Notes under the pieces: generated by a model | What the model was told of the DNA's origin: nothing | Databases searched by the model: none | Seen by the model: only the letters and a program-made list of their open reading frames with translations | Shown here: in pieces, positions 1-5,909 of the stretch | Layout: each line of letters starts with the position of its first letter | How positions within the stretch are numbered: position 1 is the stretch's first letter | Program-made: the position numbers and the translations under genes | NCBI GenBank assembly: GCA_030643455.1 | Contig: DAOWLV010000219.1 | Span: forward strand, 1 to 5,909 | DNA from: Candidatus Krumholzibacteriia bacterium | Lineage (GTDB): Bacteria; Krumholzibacteriota; Krumholzibacteriia; LZORAL124-64-63 | Reading direction: 5' to 3' | Length of the DNA: 5,909 bases

Positions 1-94
1 ATCCACGACACATTTTTGTCACATGAATCCGGGAGCAAAACCAATCTTTCCGGCGCTGCCCACGGGCATCGACCGGTTTTTCAGGGAAATCTCC
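1..94. other. Leader region upstream of the acetyltransferase gene
   Basis: No gene is supported here. The acetyltransferase frame stays open to the left edge and offers an earlier ATG at 23, but nothing before that ATG resembles a ribosome binding site. A TTGTCA at 16-21 could be a -35 element, yet no acceptable -10 follows at the right spacing. A 4-bp inverted repeat (GACA at 7-10, TGTC at 17-20) is too short to interpret. The promoter may lie left of the window. Confidence 0.4.
83..87 (+). promoter_or_regulatory. Shine-Dalgarno site deciding the acetyltransferase start
   Basis: AGGGA lies 7 nt before the ATG at 95. The alternative in-frame ATG at 23 has no comparable site. This favours the shorter, 161-residue protein, which also begins directly with a normal GNAT first strand (MRISDLT). 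Confidence 0.6.
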
Positions 95-580
95 ATGAGG
101 ATCTCCGATCTTACCGATGATGACCGGGTGTGGGTCAAGGAACGCACCGAACTGTTGTTCGGTGGCGAGTTCGTGTTGTCCCGCGACGAGGTGCATGACC
201 CACATAAACTCCCGGGCTTCATTGCCACCGAAGGCAATGAACGGGTCGGGTTGATCACCTACCACGTCAACGGGGAAGACTGCGAACTGGTGAGCATCGA
301 CTCCCTTTGCCAGTTCATGGGTATCGGGTCCCTGCTGCTGGAAAAGCTGGAAGAAACCGCCCTGAAGGCCGGTTGCACGAAGATCTGGGCCATCACCACC
401 AACGACAACCTGGATGCCCACCGGTTTTTCCAGAAACGCGGATTCACCATCACCCGCACCCGCCTGGGCGGCATGACAAAGATTCGCCTGCTGAAGCCCA
501 ACGTGCCGAAGATCGGTTATTACGGCATTCCCATCCGCGATGAGATCGAATTCGAGAAAACCCTGGATCTCAGCTACTGA
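95..580 (+). CDS. GNAT family N-acetyltransferase
   Basis: This is a probable acetyl-CoA-dependent N-acetyltransferase of the GNAT fold, 161 residues, a normal single-domain size and presumably cytosolic. The acetyl-CoA-binding motif A is visible as QFMGIG (residues 73-78, the Q-x-x-G-x-G pattern) followed by the helix SLLLEKLEETALKAG. Motif B follows as NDNLDAHRFFQKRGF (103-117), where the N and the aromatic/RGF segment are typical. The tail GIPIRDEIEFEK (about 144-155) recurs in a group of uncharacterised GNAT proteins. The substrate cannot be read from the sequence. The start at 95 is chosen for its SD; a start at 23 would add 24 residues of poorly GNAT-like sequence. The last 7 bp overlap the end of the convergent channel gene, and no intrinsic terminator separates them. 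Confidence 0.88.
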   Translation: MRISDLTDDDRVWVKERTELLFGGEFVLSRDEVHDPHKLPGFIATEGNERVGLITYHVNGEDCELVSIDSLCQFMGIGSLLLEKLEETALKAGCTKIWAITTNDNLDAHRFFQKRGFTITRTRLGGMTKIRLLKPNVPKIGYYGIPIRDEIEFEKTLDLSY

Positions 581-1293
581 TCATCCCCCCGAGTCCGCTT
601 TTTTTCGCTCCGGGAATATCCTCCCACAAGACGTGAAATCAGCACGGCCAGGAACAGTGTGCCCGTCACCGCTTCCAGGATCGCCAGGTTGCGTGCAAGG
701 TTGGACACGGGGGATATGTCCCCATACCCCAGGGTGCAAAGGGTGACGTAGCTGAAATAGGTGAGGGTGTGGATGGGGTCGGGATCCTCGGCAATGGGGT
801 GGGTGAAGGCCTCCGGGTTCAGGGCGAGGACAGGAGTGTAGAATAGGATCCAGACGGTTCCCAGCATGATGTAGGTGCACAGGGCCAGGCCAATGGTGTT
901 AAGGGTGATGATCTTGGCATTGAAGATTTGTGTCAGCATCAGATAGATGATGAAAAGGTAGAGACAGAGGACATTGCCGTAGGTGATCCAATCCCGGATT
1001 TCGTTATCAAAATTTTGGTGGGTGGAAACCAGTATCAGGGCCGGAATGCCAAAGACCAAACCGATGATCAAATGTTTTTTCTGGTCGGCGGTCATGAAGA
1101 TGGCGGCAAGAAGGACGACTCCCCTGAGAAGGATGGGGATAATCTGTCCATCGTGGAACATCCCGCTGAACAGGAGTTGGGCCAGCAGGGCGAACAGCAG
1201 GACAAAGGCCCTGCTGCGGGTGGCGAACCCGAACAGGGATAAACGGGGCCCCGAGTCGGGATGGATGTATTTTTCTTCCTGGGATTCGGACAT
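574..1293 (-). CDS. Potassium-channel-like membrane protein (Ion_trans_2 type pore)
   Basis: This is a 239-residue integral membrane protein with a potassium selectivity filter, TLGYGD at residues 187-192 (the canonical form is TVGYGD), preceded by the pore helix HTLTYFSYVTLC. Six hydrophobic segments are visible at roughly 30-46, 51-68, 74-91, 104-121, 129-152 and 200-222; the pore loop lies between the fifth and sixth, as in 6-TM K+ channels. The fourth segment has no regular array of Arg/Lys, so there is no recognisable S4 voltage sensor. The C-terminal tail after TM6 is only about 17 residues and basic, so there is no RCK/TrkA-N or cyclic-nucleotide domain. It is inferred to pass K+ or a related cation across the inner membrane; gating is unknown. 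Start ATG (1291-1293 on the complement) has a modest GGAAAG five bases upstream. It is divergent from the aminopeptidase gene and convergent with the acetyltransferase. Confidence 0.85.
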   Translation of the reverse strand: MSESQEEKYIHPDSGPRLSLFGFATRSRAFVLLFALLAQLLFSGMFHDGQIIPILLRGVVLLAAIFMTADQKKHLIIGLVFGIPALILVSTHQNFDNEIRDWITYGNVLCLYLFIIYLMLTQIFNAKIITLNTIGLALCTYIMLGTVWILFYTPVLALNPEAFTHPIAEDPDPIHTLTYFSYVTLCTLGYGDISPVSNLARNLAILEAVTGTLFLAVLISRLVGGYSRSEKKRTRGDDQ

Positions 1294-1417
1294 GTCGTCT
1301 TTCCGCCTATTGGATCACGGGTCAAAAACAAGTACGCGACAACGGCCCGGATACTCTATATTGAACCGATGCTTCATACAATCGCAAAGGTGTAAGCCAT
1401 GGCCAACGGAGGATGAA
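1294..1417. promoter_or_regulatory. Divergent intergenic region between channel and aminopeptidase genes
   Basis: Both flanking genes must start transcription in or near this 124-bp gap, which contains an AT-rich patch at 1351-1365. On the plus strand TATATT (1357-1362) matches 5 of 6 of the -10 consensus but has no convincing -35. On the minus strand the same patch reads TATAGA, with TTGTAT about 15 bp upstream of it, which is also weak. The two candidates overlap, so shared or competing promoter use is possible. This is pattern reading only. Confidence 0.35.
1408..1412 (+). promoter_or_regulatory. Shine-Dalgarno site deciding the aminopeptidase start
   Basis: GGAGG lies 5 nt before the ATG at 1418. 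It resolves a long open frame that continues upstream to 983 and beyond, antisense to the channel gene. An out-of-frame ATG at 1413 closes after two codons (ATG AAA TGA) and is not a start candidate. Confidence 0.85.
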
Positions 1418-3199
1418 ATGAACGCCCGTCAGAAAGTCGCCGCCCTGCGCAAGCTCATGAAAAAAAGCGGCATCGATGCCTATTACGTTCCCAGCGCCGA
1501 TCCCCACCAGAGCGAATATCTTCCTGAAAACTACAAATTTCGCACCTGGCTGAGTGGTTTCACCGGCTCGATGGGCGAGCTGGTCGTCGGCGCGCGCAAG
1601 GCCGGCCTGTGGACCGATGGACGCTATTTTCTCCAGGCCTCGCAGGAGTTGCCAGGATCGGGCATCGACCTGATGAAGATGGGCGAACCGGGAACCCTGG
1701 GAATGCCGGACTGGGTGGCCAAGCAGTTGAAAAAGGGCCAGGCCCTGGGTCTGGATCCCAGTGTGGTTTCGGTATCCGCGGCCGGGAGTTTCGAAAGGGC
1801 GCTGGCGCCCCATGGCATCAAGGTGAAGTTCGTGACTCCCAATCTCGTGGGCAAGTTGTGGACCGACCGGCCAGAGTCCAGCTTGGCGCCCATGGTCAAC
1901 CACCCGGCGAAGTACGCGGGGGAGACCGTGGCCAGCAAGCTGAAGAGGGTGCGCGCGGCCATGGTGGAAGTGGGGGCCAAGGCACATGTGATCGGCGCCC
2001 TGGACCAGGTGGCCTGGCTGCTGAATATGCGGTCGGCGGACATCGAGTTCACGCCCGTGGTGGTCAGCTACGCGGTGGTCACGCTGCGCGGCTGCACCCT
2101 TTACGTGGATGAACGCAAGGTGACCAAAGGGGCCGTGAGCGCCCTCAAGGGCAAGGCCCGGATCAAGGGATATGAAGATATCTGGGCCGACCTGGCCGAT
2201 CTCGGCAAGAAAAAGCAGAAGGTATGGATCGATCCCGGCACGACCAACCGCCGGGTGTACGCCAAGCTCAAGGGTTCGGATTTCCATTACGCGGTTTCAC
2301 CCATCATGGCCATGAAAGCGATCAAGAACGCCCGGCAGATGGAAGGCATCGCCGATGCCCACCGCCGTGACGGGGTGGCCATGGTCAAGTTCCTCAAGTG
2401 GCTTCCCGACGCCGTGCGAAAGGGTGGCGTGACCGAAATGTCGGCATCGGACCAGCTGACCACCTTCCGCGCCGAAGGCAAGGGCTTCAAGGACTGCAGT
2501 TTCGGCACGATCAGTGGTTACGCGGCGCACGGGGCGATCATCCACTACAGCGCCACCAAAAAGACCGATGCCAAACTGAAGCCCAAGGGGATCTACCTCA
2601 TCGACAGCGGCGGCCAGTATCCCGACGGCACCACGGACATCACCCGGACGGTGACCCTGAGCAAACCGACTCCCAGGCAGATCGAATGTTTCACGCGGGT
2701 ATTGATGGGCACCATCGATTGCACGATGACACCCTTCCCTGCGGGAACAACCGGGCAGCGGAACGAGATGTTCGCGCGGCGCGCACTGTGGATGATCGGT
2801 GAGGATTACGCCCACGGCACCGGCCACGGCGTGGGGCAGTACCTTGGCGTCCACGAGGGGCCGCACAGCCTGAAAAACCTGGTCAGCCCGCCCTTCGTGG
2901 AGGGCAACCTGATGTCCATCGAGCCGGGGCATTACGAAAACGGAAGTTTCGGCATCCGGGTGGAGAACCTGGCCTTTGTCCTGAAGAACGAAAAGCTGAG
3001 CAGGAAGGGGAAGACCTGGTACTCCTTCCATTCGGTGACGCTGTGTCCTATCGACCGCCGGCTGATCAACAAGAAGCTGATGACCCGGGACCAGATTGAT
3101 TGGTTTAACGCCTACCACAAGCGGGTCTACCGGGAACTGGCCCGCAATCTGGACAAGGACCACAAACAGTGGCTGGCCAAGGTGACGCGGCCGATCTGA
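1418..3199 (+). CDS. Xaa-Pro aminopeptidase, M24B family
   Basis: This metallopeptidase removes an N-terminal residue preceding proline (X-Pro bonds). At 593 residues it matches the long, three-domain aminopeptidase P type (human XPNPEP1-like) rather than the shorter PepP of about 440. The order is a creatinase-N domain (about 5-130, with YYVPSADPHQSEYL and GFTGSMGELVV), a second creatinase-like domain (about 155-295), the M24 'pita-bread' catalytic domain (about 300-530), and an M24 C-terminal extension (about 535-593, with CPIDRRLINKKLMTRDQ). All five di-metal ligands are present: D396 (LIDSGGQY), D407 (GTTDITRT), H470 (HGTGHGVGQ), E502 (SIEPGHY) and E516 (IRVENL). The accessory histidines H376 (GAIIHY) and H479 (GVHEGP) are also conserved, with spacing equal or close to the human enzyme. 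No signal peptide is visible, so it is presumably cytoplasmic and acts in peptide turnover. It is a single-gene unit ending in an intrinsic terminator 20 nt downstream. Confidence 0.95.
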   Translation: MNARQKVAALRKLMKKSGIDAYYVPSADPHQSEYLPENYKFRTWLSGFTGSMGELVVGARKAGLWTDGRYFLQASQELPGSGIDLMKMGEPGTLGMPDWVAKQLKKGQALGLDPSVVSVSAAGSFERALAPHGIKVKFVTPNLVGKLWTDRPESSLAPMVNHPAKYAGETVASKLKRVRAAMVEVGAKAHVIGALDQVAWLLNMRSADIEFTPVVVSYAVVTLRGCTLYVDERKVTKGAVSALKGKARIKGYEDIWADLADLGKKKQKVWIDPGTTNRRVYAKLKGSDFHYAVSPIMAMKAIKNARQMEGIADAHRRDGVAMVKFLKWLPDAVRKGGVTEMSASDQLTTFRAEGKGFKDCSFGTISGYAAHGAIIHYSATKKTDAKLKPKGIYLIDSGGQYPDGTTDITRTVTLSKPTPRQIECFTRVLMGTIDCTMTPFPAGTTGQRNEMFARRALWMIGEDYAHGTGHGVGQYLGVHEGPHSLKNLVSPPFVEGNLMSIEPGHYENGSFGIRVENLAFVLKNEKLSRKGKTWYSFHSVTLCPIDRRLINKKLMTRDQIDWFNAYHKRVYRELARNLDKDHKQWLAKVTRPI

Positions 3200-3219
3200 C
3201 CTGGAATCGTCTAACAGTC

Positions 3220-3252
3220 AAGCCCGCCTGTCTATGCGCAGGCGGGCTTTTT
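3220..3252 (+). terminator. Rho-independent terminator after the aminopeptidase gene
   Basis: There is a perfect 11-bp GC-rich stem: AAGCCCGCCTG at 3220-3230 pairs with CAGGCGGGCTT at 3239-3249. The loop is 8 nt and a run of five T closes at 3252. It begins 20 nt after the aminopeptidase stop and isolates that gene from the barrel-protein gene. Confidence 0.93.
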
Positions 3253-3333
3253 CCTTGCAAAACCTGCGGATGGATGATAGATAGAGCCAAGCAAGTCCAA
3301 ATGATTCCCATTTTCATTCCAAGGAGGAACATG
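3253..3333 (+). promoter_or_regulatory. Promoter and leader region of the barrel-protein gene
   Basis: Because a strong terminator lies just upstream, a promoter is expected here. The best pair I find is TTGCAA (3255-3260) with TAGATA (3278-3283) at 17-bp spacing, which are only 4/6 and 3/6 matches to sigma-70 consensus. The ribosome binding site AGGAGG (3322-3327) is strong; it lies 6 nt before the ATG at 3334 and 3 nt before the ATG at 3331. Confidence 0.35.
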
Positions 3334-3756
3334 ATGAAAAGAATAATCCTGCTCACTTTTGTCCTTTGCCTGGTCGCTTCCGCGGCTTCCGCCGCCGGAT
3401 TCGGTTTGCGAGGCGGTTATACCCTCGATCCGGACCAGTTCCATATTGGTGGCCACTATGACGTGGGTATTATCTTTGAACCCATGCGCCTGGTGCCCAA
3501 CATCGAGGTCGGGTTTGATGACAATTTTACCTTATGGGCCCTCAATGCCGATTTGATCTGGGACATTCCCGAGTCGGCATTTTCCATCGGTGGGGAAATC
3601 GGCCTGAACATCAGTGATTATGATGGCGGATCGAATTCGGATATCGGTCTGAGCATCCTGGGCGACTACAGGTTCAATGAAAAGTTTTTCGGCGAGGTCA
3701 AGCTTGGTCTGGCCGACTCTCCCGACGTGAAGTTTACCGTGGGTTACAATTTCTAG
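3334..3756 (+). CDS. Small exported protein, probable outer-membrane beta-barrel
   Basis: This is a 140-residue protein that I cannot assign to a named family. It starts with a clear Sec signal peptide: MKR, a hydrophobic core (IILLTFVLCLV) and a likely signal peptidase I site after ASAASA (around residue 20). The mature part of about 120 residues alternates glycine/aromatic-rich stretches that read as about eight amphipathic strands (roughly 23-31, 37-49, 52-62, 64-78, 83-96, 102-114, 118-127, 131-140) separated by short polar turns. It ends in VGYNF, and a C-terminal phenylalanine in the last strand is the usual BAM recognition signature. This is consistent with a compact 8-stranded OmpX/OmpA-like barrel, somewhat below OmpX in size. 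The role is unknown. The ATG at 3334 fits the SD spacing better than the adjacent ATG at 3331. It is a monocistronic unit bounded by terminators on both sides. Confidence 0.82.
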   Translation: MKRIILLTFVLCLVASAASAAGFGLRGGYTLDPDQFHIGGHYDVGIIFEPMRLVPNIEVGFDDNFTLWALNADLIWDIPESAFSIGGEIGLNISDYDGGSNSDIGLSILGDYRFNEKFFGEVKLGLADSPDVKFTVGYNF

Positions 3757-3789
3757 GTTTTTTCCACGGAGCATGTTGCAAGGAATCAG

Positions 3790-3822
3790 AGCCCATCGGC
3801 CAGTGACCGGTGGGCTTTTTTT
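3790..3822 (+). terminator. Rho-independent terminator after the barrel-protein gene
   Basis: A 10-bp stem, AGCCCATCGG (3790-3799) with CCGGTGGGCT (3807-3816), contains one G-U pair. The loop is 7 nt and seven T follow (3816-3822). It lies 34 nt past the stop and separates the barrel-protein gene from the transhydrogenase operon. Confidence 0.92.
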
Positions 3823-3943
3823 CTAGGTATCCAGGAGTGCAAGTTGCGCAAATTCCGGGGTGTTTTATTATTGAAGCGCGCATTATCCGCTAAATTGATC
3901 CGGTTCTCGAGGGGCCGGTGTTATTCCAAGTCAGGAGATCATC
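3823..3943 (+). promoter_or_regulatory. Promoter and leader region of the pnt operon
   Basis: This is the only stretch between the upstream terminator and pntAA, so the operon promoter probably lies here. The best candidate is TTGCGC (3844-3849) with TATTAT (3866-3871, 5/6 match) at 16-bp spacing, followed by an AT-rich patch. A second, weaker pair is TTGAAG (3871-3876) with TAAATT (3891-3896) at 14 bp. The SD AGGAG (3933-3937) sits 6 nt before the ATG at 3944. No riboswitch-like fold was recognised. Confidence 0.4.
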
Positions 3944-5125
3944 ATGATTGTTGGCGTCGCCAGGGAGACCGTTCCGGGCGAGAGGCGCGTGGCGCTGGTG
4001 CCAGCCTCGGTGCAGCCGTTGATCAAGGTCGGGCTCGGGTTGATTGTGGAGGAGGGGGCCGGTGACGAAGCCGGTTTTCTCGACTCCGATTACACCGACA
4101 AGGGCGCTTTGACCGGAACCCGCGGCGAGGTGTTTGCCAAGGCGGACATCATCCTGCAGGTCATCGGGCCAGGCACCAACGCGGGTGCGGCCAACCTGGG
4201 CCATTTCCGCGAGGGCCAGATCCTGATCGGCATGCAGGATCCCCTGGGCAATCCCCACGGTACCGCGGCCATGGCGGCCCGGGGCGTGACCTCCTTTTCG
4301 CTCGAACTGGTGCCGCGCATCACGCGAGCCCAGAGCATGGACGTGCTGTCCTCCATGGCCACGGTGGCCGGCTACCAGGCGGTGCTCGAGGCCGCTTCCC
4401 ATCTGCCCCGGCTGTTCCCGATGATGATGACTGCCGCGGGCACCCTGGCCCCGACCAAGGCCTTCATCGTCGGGGTGGGGGTGGCCGGACTGCAGGCCAT
4501 CGCCACGGCCAAGCGGCTCGGAGCCGTGGTGGAAGCCTACGACGTGCGCCCCGCGGTCAAGGAGCAGGTGACCAGTGTCGGCGCCAAGTTCGTCGAATTC
4601 GACCTGGAGACCGAAGGCGCCGAGGACAAGGGTGGCTACGCCAAGGCCCAGAGCGAGGATTTCATCCGCCGCCAGCAGGAGCAGATGCTGGCCGTGGTGG
4701 CCCGCAACGACGTGGTGATCACCACGGCGGCGATTCCCGGCAAGAAATCACCGGTGCTGGTGACCGAACCCATGGTCGAGGCCATGGCGCCCGGCAGCGT
4801 GATCGTCGATCTGGCCGCCGAACGCGGGGGCAACTGCGAATTGACCCGCGCGAACGAGGTCGTCATCGCGCACGGGGTGACCATCCTGGGCCCGACGGAC
4901 CTTGTCTCGCGCAAGCCCTACCACGCCAGCCAGATGTTCTCCAAGAACGTGGAGACCTTCCTCAAATCCATGCTGGTTGAGGGTAACCTCAATATCAATC
5001 TCGAAGACGAAGTCACCGCAGGCACCCTGCTGACCCGGGACGGCCAGGTGGTCCATGCGCGGGTCCGCGAACTGCTGGGCCTCGATAATTCAGCCGGTGA
5101 CCCCGCCGGCACCGAAGGAGGCTAG
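3944..5125 (+). CDS. pntAA: NAD(P) transhydrogenase subunit alpha part 1 (NAD(H)-binding domain dI)
   Basis: This is the soluble, cytoplasm-facing subunit of the Re/Si-specific proton-translocating transhydrogenase, which binds NAD(H) and transfers hydride to NADP+ bound on PntB. The 393 residues match the separate dI subunit of Rhodospirillum rubrum type (about 384) rather than the longer fused PntA of E. coli, and there are no membrane helices. Visible features are the N-terminal GVARETVPGERRVALVP, the hydride-transfer-site motif PRITRAQSMDVLSS (124-137) with R125, Q130, D133 and S136 matching R127/Q132/D135/S138 of the R. rubrum protein, the Rossmann motif GVGVAG (177-182), and an acidic residue ending the next strand in AYDVRP (D200). 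A short Gly/Ala/Pro-rich tail (about 382-393) ends the protein and also carries the next gene's ribosome binding site. The start is supported by AGGAG 6 nt upstream. First gene of a three-gene operon. Confidence 0.96.
   Translation: MIVGVARETVPGERRVALVPASVQPLIKVGLGLIVEEGAGDEAGFLDSDYTDKGALTGTRGEVFAKADIILQVIGPGTNAGAANLGHFREGQILIGMQDPLGNPHGTAAMAARGVTSFSLELVPRITRAQSMDVLSSMATVAGYQAVLEAASHLPRLFPMMMTAAGTLAPTKAFIVGVGVAGLQAIATAKRLGAVVEAYDVRPAVKEQVTSVGAKFVEFDLETEGAEDKGGYAKAQSEDFIRRQQEQMLAVVARNDVVITTAAIPGKKSPVLVTEPMVEAMAPGSVIVDLAAERGGNCELTRANEVVIAHGVTILGPTDLVSRKPYHASQMFSKNVETFLKSMLVEGNLNINLEDEVTAGTLLTRDGQVVHARVRELLGLDNSAGDPAGTEGG
5115..5121 (+). promoter_or_regulatory. Shine-Dalgarno site for pntAB inside the end of pntAA
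   Basis: AAGGAGG overlaps the last codons of pntAA (Glu-Gly-Gly before the stop) and lies 7 nt before the pntAB ATG at 5129. This arrangement suits translational coupling of the two subunits. Confidence 0.85.
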
Positions 5126-5128
5126 ACC

Positions 5129-5410
5129 ATGGAAGCACTTGTTGCGGCCATCACCGTTTTTGTTCTCGCGATCTTCATCGGCTTCGAGATCATCACCAAG
5201 GTTCCGCCGACCCTGCACACTCCCTTGATGTCGGGGTCCAACGCCATCAGCGGCATTGCCCTGATCGGTGCGATCATCTCGACCAGGACCGACAATCCCA
5301 AACTTGCGACCATCCTCGCCGTCAGCGCCGTGGCCTTGGCCATGGTCAACGTCGTGGGCGGTTACATGGTCACCCACCGCATGCTCGCCATGTTCAGCAA
5401 GAAGAGGTGA
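5129..5410 (+). CDS. pntAB: NAD(P) transhydrogenase subunit alpha part 2 (three-helix membrane subunit)
   Basis: This 93-residue membrane subunit contributes part of the proton-conducting dII domain of transhydrogenase. Three hydrophobic helices are visible at about 3-24, 36-52 and 58-80. The loop FEIITKVPPTLHTPLMSGSN (19-38) and the following AISGI are the conserved block of this family, linking the first helix to the second. It corresponds to the C-terminal membrane part of E. coli PntA; as in other split enzymes with a separate PntAB, the first E. coli helix has no counterpart. The gene starts 3 nt after the pntAA stop with a strong SD and ends 4 nt before pntB. Its product would assemble with PntAA and PntB in the inner membrane. 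Confidence 0.95.
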   Translation: MEALVAAITVFVLAIFIGFEIITKVPPTLHTPLMSGSNAISGIALIGAIISTRTDNPKLATILAVSAVALAMVNVVGGYMVTHRMLAMFSKKR

Positions 5411-5414
5411 TGAA

Positions 5415-5909
5415 GTGAGCGGATTCCTGATCGATACCGGCTGGGTGAACCTGGCCTACGTCGTGGCCAGCATCATGTTCATCCGGGGGATCAAGGGTTT
5501 GACCCATCCCCGCACCGCAGTGAGGGGCAACCTGACCAGCGCCCTGGGCATGCTGCTGGCCGTGGTGGCCACACTGCTGGCCGACGGGCTCAATTACCAG
5601 TGGATCCTGCTGGGCGCGGTGATCGGTGGTCTGGTTGGCGGTATCATCGCCGTACGCGTGCAGATGACCAAGATCCCCGAGATGGTGGCGCTTTTTAACG
5701 GCTTCGGCGGCGGCGCCTCGGTGCTGGTGGCCGGCGCGGCTTTCATGATCACGGCCAATCCCGACGTCCAGACAACGGTTTCCACCGGTATTTCCGGGCT
5801 GATCGGCGCGGTGACCTTTTCCGGTTCACTGATCGCCTTCGGCAAGCTGGCGGAGATTCTTCCCGGCCGCCAGATCAGCTTCCCCGGCCTGAGGATTTTC
5901 AACGCCCTG
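5415..5909 (+). CDS. pntB: NAD(P) transhydrogenase subunit beta, N-terminal part (cut by window end)
   Basis: The reading frame opens with GTG at 5415 (MSGFLIDTGWVNLAYVV), 7 nt after GAGG (5404-5407), and stays open for 165 codons to the window edge. PntB carries most of the membrane domain dII and, at its C-terminus, the NADP(H)-binding domain dIII, which is not in view. About five hydrophobic helices are visible, and two stretches are diagnostic: MTKIPEMVALFNGFGGGAS (84-102) and GAVTFSGSLIAFGKL (131-145), which align with MTEMPELVAILHSFVGLAA and GAVTFTGSVVAFGKL of E. coli PntB. E. coli beta-His91, implicated in proton movement, aligns with Asn95 here. The GTG start is preferred because the first in-frame ATG (5475) would remove most of the first helix. 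The gap from pntAB is 4 nt, which indicates one operon. Confidence 0.94.
   Translation, partial: MSGFLIDTGWVNLAYVVASIMFIRGIKGLTHPRTAVRGNLTSALGMLLAVVATLLADGLNYQWILLGAVIGGLVGGIIAVRVQMTKIPEMVALFNGFGGGASVLVAGAAFMITANPDVQTTVSTGISGLIGAVTFSGSLIAFGKLAEILPGRQISFPGLRIFNAL

Noticed and set aside
307..746. Short plus-strand frames inside the acetyltransferase and across its junction with the channel gene
   Set aside because: They overlap well-supported genes, have no SD, and are rich in Pro/His/Arg as expected of out-of-frame translation.
983..1417. Long in-frame extension of the aminopeptidase open frame upstream of 1418, giving a 738-residue product
   Set aside because: It is antisense to the well-supported channel gene, adds low-complexity basic sequence unlike M24B N-termini, and the GGAGG site plus the canonical creatinase-N beginning both point to 1418.
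1322..3163. Long reverse-strand open frames opposite the aminopeptidase (1322-2287 and 2297-3163)
   Set aside because: They are His/Gly/Ala-rich shadow frames typical of GC-rich coding DNA, with no domain motifs, and they lie opposite a complete, fully conserved enzyme.
3220..3822. Resemblance between the two terminator hairpins (both AGCCC...GGGCT plus T-run), considered as a dispersed repeat
   Set aside because: The shared bases are only the generic GC stem and U-tract of intrinsic terminators; loops and inner stem sequences differ.
3844..4065. Small plus-strand frame opening at TTG 3844 and overlapping the start of pntAA
   Set aside because: It has no ribosome binding site, it overlaps pntAA out of frame, and its composition is arginine/glycine-rich and non-specific. 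The region reads better as the pnt promoter and leader.
3890..5377. Reverse-strand open frames opposite pntAA and pntAB
   Set aside because: The forward genes carry diagnostic motifs throughout; the reverse products have no recognisable motif and a composition expected from complementing GC-rich codons.
1..5909. A previously undescribed multi-gene system such as a defence island, biosynthetic cluster or mobile element
   Set aside because: The only co-oriented, closely spaced gene set is the known pnt operon. The other genes are on mixed strands, are separated by terminators or convergent ends, and share no functional logic that I can see. No direct repeats, integrase or transposase were found.

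Overview
The window comes from a GC-rich Gram-negative bacterium: strong AGGAGG-type Shine-Dalgarno sites, ATG/GTG starts, and a small exported protein with outer-membrane beta-barrel character. The lineage cannot be fixed from the sequence alone. No phage, transposon, CRISPR, rRNA or tRNA was seen, and the content is ordinary chromosomal housekeeping and physiology.

Layout, left to right. (1) A GNAT-family acetyltransferase (+, 95-580) runs tail-to-tail into (2) a six-TM potassium-channel-like protein (-, 574-1293); the two stop regions overlap by 7 bp. (3) A 124-bp divergent intergenic region separates the channel from (4) a complete M24B Xaa-Pro aminopeptidase (+, 1418-3199) with all five metal ligands, closed by a strong intrinsic terminator (3220-3252). 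(5) A small signal-peptide-bearing, probable 8-stranded outer-membrane barrel protein (+, 3334-3756) is a single-gene unit with its own SD and its own terminator (3790-3822). (6) From 3944 to the right edge runs a tight operon for the proton-translocating nicotinamide nucleotide transhydrogenase in its three-subunit form: pntAA (NAD(H)-binding domain dI), pntAB (three-helix membrane subunit) and pntB (rest of the membrane domain plus the NADP(H) domain). pntB starts at a GTG and is cut off by the window end after 165 codons.

The only genes that clearly work together are the three pnt genes. They form one membrane complex that couples proton entry to hydride transfer from NADH to NADP+, supplying NADPH. 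The acetyltransferase, channel, peptidase and barrel protein look like independent transcription units; I see no evidence that they form a new system. The least characterised items are the small barrel protein and the channel, which lacks both a recognisable voltage sensor and a cytoplasmic regulatory domain.
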